64,000 bases of DNA from Chondrilla cf. caribensis (lineage: Eukaryota > Porifera > Demospongiae > Chondrillida > Chondrillidae), in assembly GCA_964020155.1 (NCBI GenBank), contig OZ026563.1, positions 4,864,140 to 4,928,139 on the forward strand, given 5' to 3'. This document shows, piece by piece, positions 30,001-46,263 of the stretch (the first letter of the stretch is position 1; each line of letters starts with the position of its first letter). The notes under the pieces are model-generated. The model ran no database searches, was not told where the DNA came from, and saw nothing but the letters and a program-made list of their open reading frames with translations. The position numbers and the translations under genes are program-made.

Positions 30001-32179
30001 TGTGTTCCGACTGATCTTACTGTTGCACTCCTATAGGGGAGGACCCTGGTGCTGTAGCACTTGGTAATGCTATTCCTTTTTCCCAATGTCGCTCTACAAG
30101 TTAGTCTGTTCACAGAAAGCCACTCTGTTGTCATGGTAGCAATATTGTTTATCTTTGACTATAAATCAAGGTCTGGCTATGGAGTTCTGCTGTTTGCTTG
30201 GGCAGTCGCTGACTGTGGGAGAGGTCACCGAACTCTGTTCAGGTACATGTCTCACATGTCTCACATGTCTCATCCACACATGTGTTTGAGGTTACTCCGA
30301 TTGGCCCAGTGGAGTGCCTGTAGCTTGCATTGCCCGTCTCTCTATATTGTATACTGTTCCCGGCAGTTATGCATGTTTGGCATCTTCTATTGTGTTCTTA
30401 TACAGGAGGAAACCCGTCTTTGCCAAATATCCACAAATGCTTTTTTGACTTCCTCAAGAATTCAGTGCTTCAGGGTCAAGATCCTTGTGCACAGAACAGG
30501 AGAAAAGCCACTGAAAGCCTTGTCCAGCCCATCAAACATTTCTTATTGGATTGTTGGGTAAGTGTCGGCAGACATTCCTTCCACACCCAACCACACCCAC
30601 GCATCTTGCGGTTACCCTAGCACACTCAACTACGTACGTATATCAAAGTGCATATCTCAATGCACACACACTGCTCCTATATTTTTATTACCCCACCCAG
30701 TTGCATATTCTCACATATTCAACCACTCATAGCCACACCCACCACTGCTTATCCACCCTCTCATAACTACGCCCATCTCACCCTTCACTGCAGCCGGACA
30801 TTAGAGTACGAGGATACATGGACTTGAAGAGATCAATGGAAAAGTGTTTACGGATGGAACTCTACAAGATAGTCAAGATGATCATCACCCCACCATCTGG
30901 TGAGGGACTTGGTCATGTTTTTGTGTTCATTCTTCTACTTGGTGTGGTGGCTCCTAACCATTCTCACTGTCACAGATGATGAACTCACCACTGGTCAACT
31001 TCTGGTGAAACAGTGCCAATATGCGGCAGCCATGTTGGTGGGAATTGTCAGACACTGTTGTTCAGGAAACAATGCAATGTTCAAACGTGATGTTGTTCTG
31101 AGGGCCACCGTGAGTCCACAGTGTGTCTGGCGTTTAACTTGTGTATGCAAGTATGAGTGTGGGTGTGTGCGTGTACATGCATGCACGTGTATTTGTTTGT
31201 ATTTTCTGATGTGCTTTAGACCAAGATGTTCAAACCCTTACTGGAGAAGGCACAGAACCCAGCATTGAGACCTTTACTGGACAATCTGTGCTCATCGTTT
31301 GCTGACAGGATGATCGACTGGCGTATTGTGGCTGCCGACCTCGATCGTTACATAATGTGGACTATGTACCCCGAGTTTGATGCCTATGGTGAGCAGGATA
31401 AGAAAGAGGAGGAGTCTCTAGTTGCTATGGAAACAGACAATGTTGTGGTATGTCAATTGTACTGGTCCACTCTGAAGTGATGTATCGAGTGCCATATTCA
31501 CCTCCACCAGCAGGTGCCGCCTCCCCAGGAAGTGGGCGGTAAAGCTCCTATTAAGGAAGTCCATTCACCTAAACAACACCAGGAGAGGTCTTGGCCTGCA
31601 GGGATGCCTCGGGTAAGATACCCTGTTCCACCAGTGACTGTGTACCTGCTGTAAAGTAGCCTGTGAGAAGTGCGGTAGATGTGGTTAGGTTATCAGGTTC
31701 ACTCTATTGTGTAGGAGTGGATACCTGTGCTTCAACATGATTCCAATCTGTTGCATGATACACCACCACAGGCCCCAACCAGTCATGCCTACGAAATAGG
31801 ATCAACTAGCAAAAAGAGGAAGGTAAATCATCTGTCACTTTTGGTATATTTGTGTGTTTGTGTGTATTCACATTTCATCCAGTGTCAAGTACGCCATGTA
31901 CACAGTTTGTGATTACTATCCGCAGGTTCATCAAGTTCTGACACCAGAAGAGATGATGAAGCGTGTTGTTCAGACATCACTGGAGGATGTTCCAGTAGAA
32001 CCCACCTCAAAGTGTTCATCACAAGGTGAGAGGATTGTCTCCTCACAGCCTTCCTCCTATTCAGTTTTCAAGTCACCGTTGGATCTTTCTCAATAGAAAT
32101 TGCCTGCCAGGCTGCGATGGACAAGGACCTTGTTAAAGCCTTTGAAGAAGAAATGTTATCTATGAAGAGATCAAATTAG
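27033..32179 (+). CDS. BAG6: BAG6 (BAT3/Scythe) ubiquitin-like chaperone scaffold
   Basis: BAG6 is a nucleo-cytoplasmic holdase that handles exposed hydrophobic segments, tail-anchored proteins and mislocalised proteins. The N-terminus (MATTSITLRTIDGQNRTMKV) begins a ubiquitin-like domain that continues RLIYKGSVLEDTKRLADYG and ends DGHVIHLVEQP, as in BAG6. A Pro/Ser/Thr-rich middle spreads over many exons. It includes the BAG6 pattern FSDF-like DDFFQILHMMSGNPQ, then RNA-independent helical exons (30405-31480: FFDFLKNSVLQGQ, DLDRYIMWTMYPEF). The C-terminus keeps the conserved EWIPVLQHD, the SHAYEIGSTSKKRK nuclear-localisation-type motif and a final helix (AAMDKDLVKAFEEEMLSMK). ATG 27033 has a good context (aaaaATGGCT). 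Exon joining in the 30000-30400 stretch is incomplete. Confidence 0.87.
27721..28268 (+). repeat. 26-bp minisatellite starting at a BAG6 splice donor
   Basis: About 21 copies of a 26-bp unit (gtgagggtctgctggtcgtg followed by tggtag, with minor variants). The first copy is itself the splice donor of the exon ending acacag/gtgaggg. Every unit repeats tag/gtgaggg, which looks like both an acceptor end and a donor. Confidence 0.93.
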
Positions 32180-32821
32180 AGCGCGAATGGATGCTAGTAG
32201 ACCAACATTGATGACACTATTTGGATGATTGCATGCTTGTATGTAGTATAATATTTTGCTATTCTGTATCACAATGTGACTGAATTATGCGTTTTTTTAC
32301 CGTGCAATTTGGCGTCTCGTTATGCGCAGACATCCCTCCCAATGAATATCATTAATTTCCATATTATGAATTTTATTGTCTGTAGCTCCACTAGATCCCC
32401 CTCAGTCTTGTACAATAGGAAATATTCAAAGACCTGCAGTTGATGGCCCTCATCATAGCTGTCGATACCGCAAGTACCACACCCAATACACTGAGGACAC
32501 CCTAGTACCAGCCTACACAGTCTGTTATTCACTCCAGTGATCAAACTGTCAGAACCAGCCTGATGTTGTTGACTGTTTCACTCCAACTGAGAGTATCAGG
32601 TCCACTCTATTGTGTAGGAGTGGATATCTGTGCTTCAACTGTATGGAAAATAATATTTTGCTATTCTGTATCACGTGACTGAATTATGCGTTTTTTACCG
32701 TGCAATTTGTTGTACGCCACAGTACGTGACCTGACCACGACCCTTACCCTGCAGCCCAGCGCTCGTACACTATATAACGCTCCAGCTGATACAGAACCTG
32801 AGATGTGTAAATTGCTCAAAG
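32180..32821. repeat. Intergenic region with a partial duplicate of the BAG6 3' end
   Basis: The segment 32598-32640 copies the acceptor and first codons of the BAG6 exon at 31696-31737 (tctattgtgtaggagtggat). The next bases, 32650-32710, copy the BAG6 3' flank at 32250-32312 (aatattttgctattctgtat). The order is conserved but the sequence between them is deleted. No intact gene is seen; a 74-codon minus-strand frame at 32320-32544 has no recognisable content. Confidence 0.7.
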
Positions 32822-35265
32822 ATGTCTAGCGATATACAGTCATTGCCCGTGAGCTCCTCGTATTTGTTCTACTTCGTCTGATTCACCTGAGGGTGTTCAT
32901 GTGTGTTTGTTCTCCCTCTCTTGGTAGAGCGGTCTGAAAGAGGTGATTGTCGAATCCACTGGATTACAGGTCCGAATATATTACCTGGAGTGCCTGGCCC
33001 ACGCGTCCTATGTTGTGACTCACGAGAAGAGAGCGTTTGTAGTGGATCCTCGAAGAGACGTGGACGCTTACGTGGAGGTTAGTTGAGTATAGCTAAAGGC
33101 TACTACATCATTAGCGTTGTGTACCTTTCAATTCGGTGAAACCATTCATTGATTTTAATACGTACGGTTTGGTGTTGTGTCGTTGTGTCTCGTACTATCG
33201 CTGCTGCAATTGCCTTGCACAGGAGCTGGATAATCTTGGTGCCACTTTAGCGGGAGTACTCGAAACCCATTTCCATGCTGATTTTGTCTCGGGACACCTG
33301 GAACTCCAGAAGAGATTTAATGTACCCATTTATTTCGGCCCAGGATCTGGATCTCGGGCTCAATTTGCCCTCCAAGAGGTTCAAGATGGCGAGGTACGGC
33401 TACAGCCTATTGTAGGCACATTAGTGCACATTGTAGTGAAGCTGTATGATGTTATGTGGATGCTCCGGGCTATCACCAAATTCAGGAAATTTCACTATCC
33501 TCCCAATATTGCTTCAAAGTCTGCCACACCCCCGGTCACACCCCTGAGTCAGTTTGCTATATATTAACTGATAAGAAAGCCAATAACCCAATAAAGGTGT
33601 TTGTTTGTGTCTATATGTAACAAATATCCCAGTCATTGTAAGTATTATGTATACTGTTAGATCTTCACTGGAGACACACTCTTCATTGGCTCCTGTGGTA
33701 GACCAGATCTTGTGGGGTCGCTAGGATACACAGCAGCGGATATGGCAGAACAGATGTATGAGTCATTGAGAAATAAGTTAATGACACTTCCATTGGATGT
33801 TCAGGTCAGTGCCCTCTGTCTGCCTTTGTTTAATTGTTTATTTTTGTTGTTGTTGATCACTCTGTTTGTCTTACAGGTGTTCCCAGCTCATGGTGCTGGT
33901 TCTCCTTGTGGAAAGAACCTTGGAACTGCTCTTTACTCCACCATTGGACAAGAGATAGCAACTAATCCTGCTCTCCAGTTTACCGAGGTGGGACAAGGAT
34001 GGGCTCAATGAATATCTCTGTCATTGAGTTGTGTGTTGTCCACAGAAAACTGAATTTGTCAAGTTCTTGACAGAAGACCCTCAAACCACCCCTCATTACT
34101 TTACTTACAACGTTGATTCTAACATTGTGAGTGTGTACAAGTGTTCCAGCTGTATATCTATATGGTACCATCCCAACACTCCACAGAAAGGAGCTCCGCC
34201 CTTGAAGGACGATGTGTTGCAAATACCTAAAGTTGGCCCAGTGGACTTCATGAAACACTATACCAAACACAGTGATTTTGTTGTCTTGGACACACGAAAT
34301 GTGTGAGTGGACTGGGTTGGTGAGAAATTTTTTTGACCATTGTAATTCTTTCTGAAGGCTGTTGAATTCGCCAACTCTTTCATTCCTAAATCTATAAACT
34401 GTCCAATCGGATCAGAGGGTGGAGTTATAGTTGGTCCGGAAGATGGTAATTTTTCCATCTGGGTAAGATTCAGACCACACAGTGCTGGGGAACCCCCTTA
34501 CCGCATACCATATTTGTTCCTCCCTGTCAGGTGGGCACGATGATCCATCAGTCCCAGGAGATTGGGCTGATAGCTCCTCCCGGTAGAGAGATGGAGACAC
34601 TGCAGAGATTGGGACGTATTGGCTACTCCAATGTCCTGTGTGTGCTGGATGGAGGGATTGCCAGTTGGAGGGCTACTGGATACCCTGTTCACGCTTACAC
34701 TAAGATAAACTTGGCAAGTTATGCCAGTTGGTTACTATCTGCCACTATCATGTGACATTGTTCTTGTTTCTGTTATGCAGGAGAAGAATTGCGGAGTGCT
34801 TAGCACAATGATGCAAGCAGGCTGCCAAGTGGTGGACGTCAGAACTAAAGTTGAGTTTAAGGAGAATGCAGTCAAATCAGCTGTCAACTTACCACTGGAT
34901 GGTCTCCTGAGTTCTATGGACAAGCTTGATAAGTAAATTGGATTAATCAACTCTTGTATCTCATTAATTTAGCAAGCCTGCTGTTGTAGGAATCTGCCCG
35001 TTGTTTGCTACTGTAAGGGAGGGTTCCGCTCTACCATTGCCACATCACTGCTACTGAAGAATGGCTACGTCTGCCAAGATGTTGTCAAAGGGTTTGCTGC
35101 TATTTCAACATATTGCCCGTCATGCACAACAACTGGAAAGGTAGATTATTGTTTCTTTTCTGTGATTGCATATTTGAGTCAGGTGACAAGTGTTGGCCCT
35201 CCTATTCTCCACCTTATGTGAAGGTCTGCCCATCCATGAAGGAGATAATTGATGCTCAGAGCTAG
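32822..35265 (+). CDS. CstB-like persulfide dioxygenase - pseudorhodanese - rhodanese fusion
   Basis: Proteins with this layout oxidise persulfides and handle thiosulfate in sulfide detoxification. Exons: 32822-32848, 32928-33076, 33223-33393, 33486-33596, 33661-33804, 33877-33987, 34046-34126, 34186 on, to TAG at 35263-35265. The metallo-beta-lactamase fold shows LETHFHADFVSGH, CHTPGHTPES and FTGDTLFIGSCGRPD, which supply the ETHE1-type His, His and Asp iron ligands. The first rhodanese-like domain (DFVVLDTRN to VLCVLDGGIASW) has GLIAPPGRE where an active-site Cys would be expected, so it is probably inactive. The second has a complete active loop, CYCKGGFRS. The same PDO - inactive - active order is known from bacterial CstB. 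No mitochondrial presequence is obvious. Confidence 0.87.
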
Positions 35266-35552
35266 AGATGTAGAACAAGTCAATTACAAGCAAACAACAG
35301 GGAACTGCTCATTTTATGTTGAAACAGCTCACTATAATAGTGTCAATAATTATACTTGTATTTGTACAATCAACATTAAATTTACAGCTCAAAACTTTTG
35401 AATTGTCTATAAGCATCTCTGTATCAGTACAGTTAAGTGTTTGGATGGTCTGCGACATGCGAAGGCGTACAGCAAGTGGAAGCCTGTGTGTAATTAGAGT
35501 GTTCTACCTGCTGTGTAAACTTCCGGCCAGTCGCTCCATGAGAGTTGATAAA

Positions 35553-36907
35553 ATGGCGGCCAAGATTGAAGCTAAGGGTTATGGGAAAAATTTTGTGCGA
35601 GTTATGTGGCTGAAACGTCAAGGCGACGTGCATTCCATATCGGAGCTTTCAGTTAACGTCGAACTTGAGTTATTAACAACAGTTGACTACGAAAAGGGAG
35701 ACAATAAAGACGTCGTTGCTACAGACTCCCAAAAGAACACCATTTTGGCGTTAGCCAAGAAACACGGGGTAAGCTTACTGTTCTGTCCGCAATATGTGTG
35801 ACGATCCAGCTGTACTAACGATTCAATGCCTTTCTATATGTTCGAGCAGTATAGAGCATCTATGGTTCGAGGAATGTCATTTTGCTTCCAATATTAATGC
35901 ATTACAATATTCGCTTTTTTTCAAGATTCACACTCCAGAAGAATTTGCTCTCCTTTTAGTAGCCCATTTTCTCAAGACTTATCCTCAGGTACTGCCTATG
36001 CTGCTTGACTGTAGTAGATGGCATTTACCGCGCGATATTGTGTGTAGGTCATGCGTTGTCAGGTGTACGCCCAACAATCCCCTTGGCAGAGGATCTCCAC
36101 GGTGTGTCTAACCTGCTCTGCACACACAGAGCACCATTGCTAGCGAAATGTATTTCTCTGTCACATAGGGAGGAGTACCTCATAACCACGCCTTCATCAA
36201 TGCAGGTGATACAGTTAGGTTCTGTTCTGTAGCACAAGAAAGAGGGACTTCCCCAATTCTCTCAGGTGGTCTTAAGGGAATGAAACTACTGAAGACCACT
36301 CAGTCGGGATTTGAAGGTGATTAGTGTTGCTAGTTTGTACCTTTTGAGGTTTGTTAATTTTGCCTTGTGACAGGATTCCACAGAGATGCCTACACCACCT
36401 TGCCAGAAGTAAGGGATCGTTCATTTTGTACATCTGTTTATTGCAAGTACACCTTCACCAATGTGCTGATTGGAGCCAACTTCAATGGGATCTGGTGAGC
36501 ACATTACTTAGCATAGTACCTAGCAGTACATGTCTGTGAATAAGACATTTGAATTTGTTTGAGTTCAGGGAAAGTGTTCGGACATCTATTCTCGATGAAT
36601 TTGCTGGACCTCCTCAAAAAGGAACATACTCTCCCTCTGTCCAAGTTAGTATTGGTCATATTGTGTTGTAATTGTGTTTAATGCATTTATTGTCTCACTA
36701 TAGAAAACTCTTTTTGACACTGGCAATCTCATTCTAGGCAAGAATCCCCTCCTCAAGAAGGTGGAGTTACATATGCCAAACATCCACTACTTTCCAGCTG
36801 ATCTAACCAAACTTGGTTATTCCAAAAACAATGAAGTGTTCACACCCAGTGATGCCCCTCAAGGTAACATATGGATCACTGTAGCAAGACAACCAGCAAA
36901 ATTTTGA
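35553..36907 (+). CDS. UOX: Urate oxidase (uricase)
   Basis: Oxidises urate to 5-hydroxyisourate in purine breakdown, usually in peroxisomes, without a cofactor. Exons: 35553-35768, 35926-35988, about 36048-36105, then short exons to TGA 36905-36907. Signature segments are all present: GYGKNFVRVMWLKRQGD with the active-site Lys, DSQKNT with the Thr, GVPHNHAFINA with the catalytic His, LLKTTQSGFEGF, LPEVRDRSF, YSPSVQKTLFD and LHMPNIHYFPADLTKLG. The C-terminus reads NIWITVARQPAKF. The final AKF is close to, but not, a consensus PTS1 tripeptide (SKL/SRL type), so peroxisomal import is uncertain. The start codon context is aaaATGGCG. The gene ends 20 bp from the ERAL1 stop on the opposite strand. 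Confidence 0.94.
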
Positions 36908-36927
36908 ACTATGAAATAAAACAATCA

Positions 36928-38424
36928 TTATTTTCTTGTTCTGATATGTAAGGTCAAGGCGACTTTCTTGCCAATTATTTGTTCAATGTCATCTCTGGCT
37001 TCTTCAGTAATTCTCTGGATTGTACTGCCTCCAGGACCTATCACTATGGACTGCAATTCATTGAAGCAAATTCTTAAACAGAATTAGAATTAGATCGTAT
37101 AAACTTCATTCCTAACAAACCTTTTGACCTACAGAAGTACAAGTCAGGTATTGCATTATTGTCAGGTTGCCTTCATCTGACTCCTCCCACTGTACATTAC
37201 TCTGTAGTGAGTGCATGAGACATTCCATCATATCAGAATGGACTCCCTTGGACATGTACACTGACCTGTTGTATAACATAAGGGATCTCCTTTTGTAGAT
37301 GGAGAAACAGTTTCTCTCTAACAATATCTTCTACAACTGTGAGCAGTGAGGACTGTAGGGCACTAATGTCTTCCCATTTCCCAGGCTTAGCACTTGACAA
37401 AAGATAGTCCTGTATGTAACAAACTGCCTGATAAAGAGACCCACAGTCCACCACTTCAAGAGATCATACCTGCACTGCATCCACTCCATCTCCTGTAAGA
37501 GCTGAAATCATGAACACTTCGTGGAAAAATGGACACCCTGGGTCCACCTCTCGTGTTTCAATGTTAAGAAATTTCTGAACCTCTCTAGTCATATTGTCTG
37601 CTATTTCCAGCAATACATACTTGTGACGTACCAAATCAACCTAGTGACCCACATATGTAATAAACTAATAAATCAAAGATTTATGACATTCATCTTGCTA
37701 ACCTTATTCAAAGCTAAAGCAAAAGGAATACTTTGATATTCACGTATTGTGTGAAGCACTTCACTGGGTAACTGACGAAGGCAGCGCTTATTTGAAGCAT
37801 CAACAAGCAGGATACCTTGAATGGAAAATAAATATCACCGATGAGCTTAGTTCTCTAACATTTTCCGGAGTAACACTACCCAGGTCCGCTTCCATGAGTG
37901 CACGACCAGCATCTGTTAACAGCTCCTTTGACATCTTCAGTTTGTGACCGTACCTGTAATGAACAATACCAGGCGTGTCCAATAGAACCTGCAGTGTGTC
38001 AAACAGATGCGATGAACAGAGCATATATACTGATGTCACCTGTGGACGCCAGACACTCACTATTTGAGTCTCATCCTTCGTGAGCACCCCTGGAGACCGA
38101 CGTCGCGTTGTGTGCACTTTGGGGGAGACAGCAAACAGCTGATTCAGCAATTAGACTTAGTTAATCAGTCCACAGTAGGGAATTTGATTACAAATTGCTC
38201 ACTTTCTGTCCAAGGAGGCGATTGGACAACGTTGATTTTCCAGAATTGGGTGACCCAACAATAACTGCTTTAAGAACCTTGGATGCACTTACAGATTCTT
38301 GGGAGTTCTCCTTGTGAAACAATTCTCCGTTACTTCTGTACGTATTTCCATTAGACAATACGCGTCCAATCGCTCTCGTGAAGGCTACATGCTTACAGTA
38401 TATCTTCTGCACCGGACTCGCCAT
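36928..38424 (-). CDS. ERAL1: ERAL1, Era-like mitochondrial GTPase
   Basis: Era-family GTPases bind small-subunit rRNA and help assemble the small ribosomal subunit; the animal ERAL1 works in mitochondria. The first exon (38424-38203) has a presequence-like start and the P-loop VGSPNSGKSTL. Later minus-strand exons show KVHTTRRRSPGVLT (switch I), VLLDTPGI (switch II), LVDASNK and FALALNKVDL (G4), and VFMISALTGDGVD (G5). The C-terminal KH domain includes SIVIGPGGSTIQRITEEARD and ends KKVALTLHIRTRK with stop 36928-36930. The length and exon order fit a complete gene. It shares an extremely short head-to-head intergenic gap with UCK. Confidence 0.92.
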
Positions 38425-38452
38425 TTTATCTCAAGATCAAAATGGCGACTGC
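38415..38452. promoter_or_regulatory. Bidirectional start region between ERAL1 and UCK
   Basis: The two ATGs are separated by 17 bp (38425-38441). Around them lies an inverted repeat cgccatttt...aaaatggcg, so both genes start AAAATGGCGA. That sequence resembles the YY1-type AAnATGGCG element, which also overlaps start codons in other animals, and a Kozak context. Each 5' UTR must be very short or must lie within the other gene. Confidence 0.6.
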
Positions 38453-39754
38453 ATTTGCAACAGTGAAACAGACTCCCTTTTTAATTGGAGTGACTGGAGG
38501 CACATCATGCGGAAAGGTATGTAAAAGTATGCTATATGCATGGAATTACGCCCAGCTAGTGTTTCGTAGCTCTTTATTAGCAAGTTCTTGCTGTGATAAA
38601 TTCAGACTGAAGTTTGCAGAGCAATTGTTAGCCAATTAGACAATGGAATGGATCAGGCCATTGTGAACGGTAAAGTCAGCATTTTGAGTCAAGACTGTTT
38701 TTATAAGTCACTGTCTGAAAACGAAAAGCTGTCAGTGGACAAAGGAGAATATAACCTTGATCATCCTGGTAGGTGTACGTGAATACATTGTGAGCAAGCA
38801 CATCAGCACTTGTAATTCTCCTATTGTGTGCTTGTGTCCCAGATGCCTTTGACACAGAGTTAATGGTCACTACACTCAAGCAGATTTATGAGGGTAAACC
38901 AGTTCACGTACCTAGATACGACTTCTCAACCTGTCGAAGGTGGGTGGGTGTGGGGGTATTTGGTGGTAATATGAACTACATAATAATATGCATGTGTGAA
39001 TATAAAGTAACATTGTATAGGTTTGTATGTGTCAATGATGTGAATGTTTTGTTAGGTTGGAGGAGATGGACCTGTTCAACCCCACAGAAGTTGTTTTATT
39101 TGAAGGAATTCTTGTGCTGTATTATCCAGAGGTTCGTAATCTCCTCAGTATGAAGCTGTTTGTTGATTTGGATAGTGACACCAGACTTTGCAAAAGAGGT
39201 AAGTTTGAGTAGTCATGTATGCGGGTGTTTGGCAGAAATCTAGTTATGCTCTTGTTCTTCCTAGTGGAGAAAGACACCAGGGAACGAGGGAGGAGTCTGG
39301 ACTATGTGCTGAAGCAGTACACTGATTTGGTTAAGCCAGCTTTTGAGGAGTTCACTCTTCCTGTAAGCATGTGGCTATAAGTCTATATCAGTGTGTGTGT
39401 GTGTGTGTGTGTGTACATTTTATGATACTGTATTGTCATTTAAAATATTGAATGTTCATGTAAATGATGGTATCTTATTGCATTTGTCTCCTAATTAGAG
39501 CAAGAAGTATGCTGATGTCATCATACCAAGAGGAATTGAAAACAGAGGTAGTGAACATTTTTTGTTCTTGTCCTGTTTGACATACTATGATCCCCCACTT
39601 GTCCATCCGTTCAGTGGCCATCCGGCTTATAGTGGAGCACATACGAAACATCCTTCAAGGAAATGTGACCCGTATTAAAACATCAGCAGCGGCCGAAGTA
39701 TCTCGGAGGAGAAGACACAGCTCACTCTCAGAGACAAAATCCAGACCACATTAA
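38442..39754 (+). CDS. UCK2: Uridine-cytidine kinase (UCK1/UCK2 type)
   Basis: Phosphorylates uridine and cytidine with ATP in pyrimidine salvage, in the cytosol. Exons: 38442-38516, about 38607-38769, 38843-38939, 39056-39199, 39265-39363, about 39499-39546, 39615-39754. The Walker A is split by intron 1 ([11 protein letters not shown] then TEVC). Further motifs are [58 protein letters not shown] and [15 protein letters not shown] [33 protein letters not shown] closes the kinase fold, and a short Arg/Ser tail follows. Whether it is closer to UCK1 or UCK2 cannot be decided by eye. It converges on SWT1, whose stop is 103 bp away. Confidence 0.93.
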
Positions 39755-39857
39755 AATCCTTATTAGAATCATAAAAGATGTTAAAAAAACATGGAAATGT
39801 TATTATTTCAATTGAGGTTTGTATAATGAGTGTACAGTAATTCAGTTGTTTGTCACG

Positions 39858-44897
<5,040 letters not shown>

Positions 44898-45665
44898 CGC
44901 TCACTGGATCAAGCTAGCCGAGGCAGATCCTTGGGATAGGCTCAAGTAATCGATGTCACTACGTACGTATATACGCGTGCACAGAAGGCGAAGATATAAA
45001 CGCCCCCCCCCCCCCTTCCGTGATGATCTCTGGATTGCGTCTCTTGCCCTTGCATGCCTCATTGGTTCATATTACAACCGTCCTAGTGTAGGAGTTTTAA
45101 CGCTTCTTGCACACACCTTTGGTTGGCAAGGGTACTCGAAGACTGAGAAAATCACTGCCTCACTTGCAAGGTTGCAAATACTGTAGTAGTCATCTGACCT
45201 ATAATGGTACTATAGTATTCTTCAAGAATAGCATGAAAATGATTACAGTTTGATAAACCAGACCTAAAAGAACCAAAGCTAGGGTTAGGGTTGCATCATA
45301 ACTTCTTTGAGCAAGCAAAGTAGTATCCACTGTCTCAGCAAGGGCTGGGATAGAGTCAGTGGTCGAACCAGCTTGATTGCCGCAGTAAGTACTTGATCCC
45401 CTATCCTAGGTAGACTGCATACAAGTTTAGTGATCACATGTAATCAGATGAATCGTCAAAATAAATTATGTTATGATAACAAGAATGAATAAGGTGTGTA
45501 CACAGAGTGATATATAACATACCAGAAAACGAACACAATAATGTCCATTCTTTGCAGTAGCATGTGGGTATAGTCATAGCTTTCACTGTCTTTCCAACCC
45601 TGTGTTGCCTACAAGCCTAATATACAGTTGCTACTTCATATCCTCTAGTTCTTAGTGTTTCAAAA

Positions 45666-45726
<61 letters not shown>

Positions 45727-46071
45727 TGTGCATGCGCGCATGTGTGTTTGTGAGTGATACATACTTGACAATGGATATGATATTAATTTATTGCTCATTT
45801 GTTTGTGCGTCCTGTTTGTGTGTCCAATGGGTGCAGGTATATAGTGTGATTGGATGTGATCCAATGGAGTGTTTATTGTCAGTTTCGTTTGGTATAGTTT
45901 TGTGACATTGGCATTGTAATAAGTATAGAGATCAACCACACGCCCGTTCATTTGGTGAGAAGAGGTGCAAGGAGAGACACCTAGACTCCTTAAGCCAGAT
46001 TTTGTGAAGCTAACCTGATTGTTGACAAAGTAAGCCATTGGTGAGGTTATTATATGCAAACTTTATTGAAA
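44898..46071. other. Intergenic, no gene recognised; (GT)n at 45667-45722
   Basis: Upstream flank of SWT1. It holds a run of about 13 C (45004-45016), a short agggttagggttg near 45285 and a GT microsatellite (45667-45722). A 77-codon plus-strand frame from 44953 has no recognisable content and I do not call it. The piece 45565-45618 resembles 49305-49355 and belongs to the duplicated segment described below. Confidence 0.55.
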
Positions 46072-46103
46072 CTGTTTCATACACTTAATAGTGTATGAAA
46101 CAG
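46072..46103. repeat. Perfect 14-bp inverted repeat with 4-base loop
   Basis: ctgtttcatacact-taat-agtgtatgaaacag. The arms are exact reverse complements, making a tight hairpin or cruciform candidate. It sits inside the 645-bp segment present only in the left copy of the duplication. Confidence 0.88.
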
Positions 46104-46132
46104 CAAATGAATACAACCCAATACAGATACGT

Positions 46133-46231
46133 ATGAAGTCTATTGATGCTGTCAAGGAAGACTTTGAAGATTTGCAGAAAAGTGATTGTCAGTTGATGAT
46201 AGACCTGAAAAAACGGTTTCAAATTCTTTGA
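46133..46231 (+). CDS. Short ORF, possible terminal exon (32 codons), unidentified
   Basis: Starts MKSIDAVKEDFEDLQKSDCQ and ends LKKRFQIL. The composition is that of a charged helix rather than random intergenic sequence, and the frame stays open upstream to about 46062. I cannot connect it to other exons or name it. It could be a fragment of a decayed gene. Confidence 0.25.
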   Translation: MKSIDAVKEDFEDLQKSDCQLMIDLKKRFQIL

Positions 46232-46263
46232 GACTTATGAATATTATGTATTTGTCATAACAG

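Noticed and set aside
44953..45186. 77-codon plus-strand ORF upstream of SWT1
   Set aside because: It spans a poly-C run, has no recognisable domain and lies in the promoter flank of SWT1.
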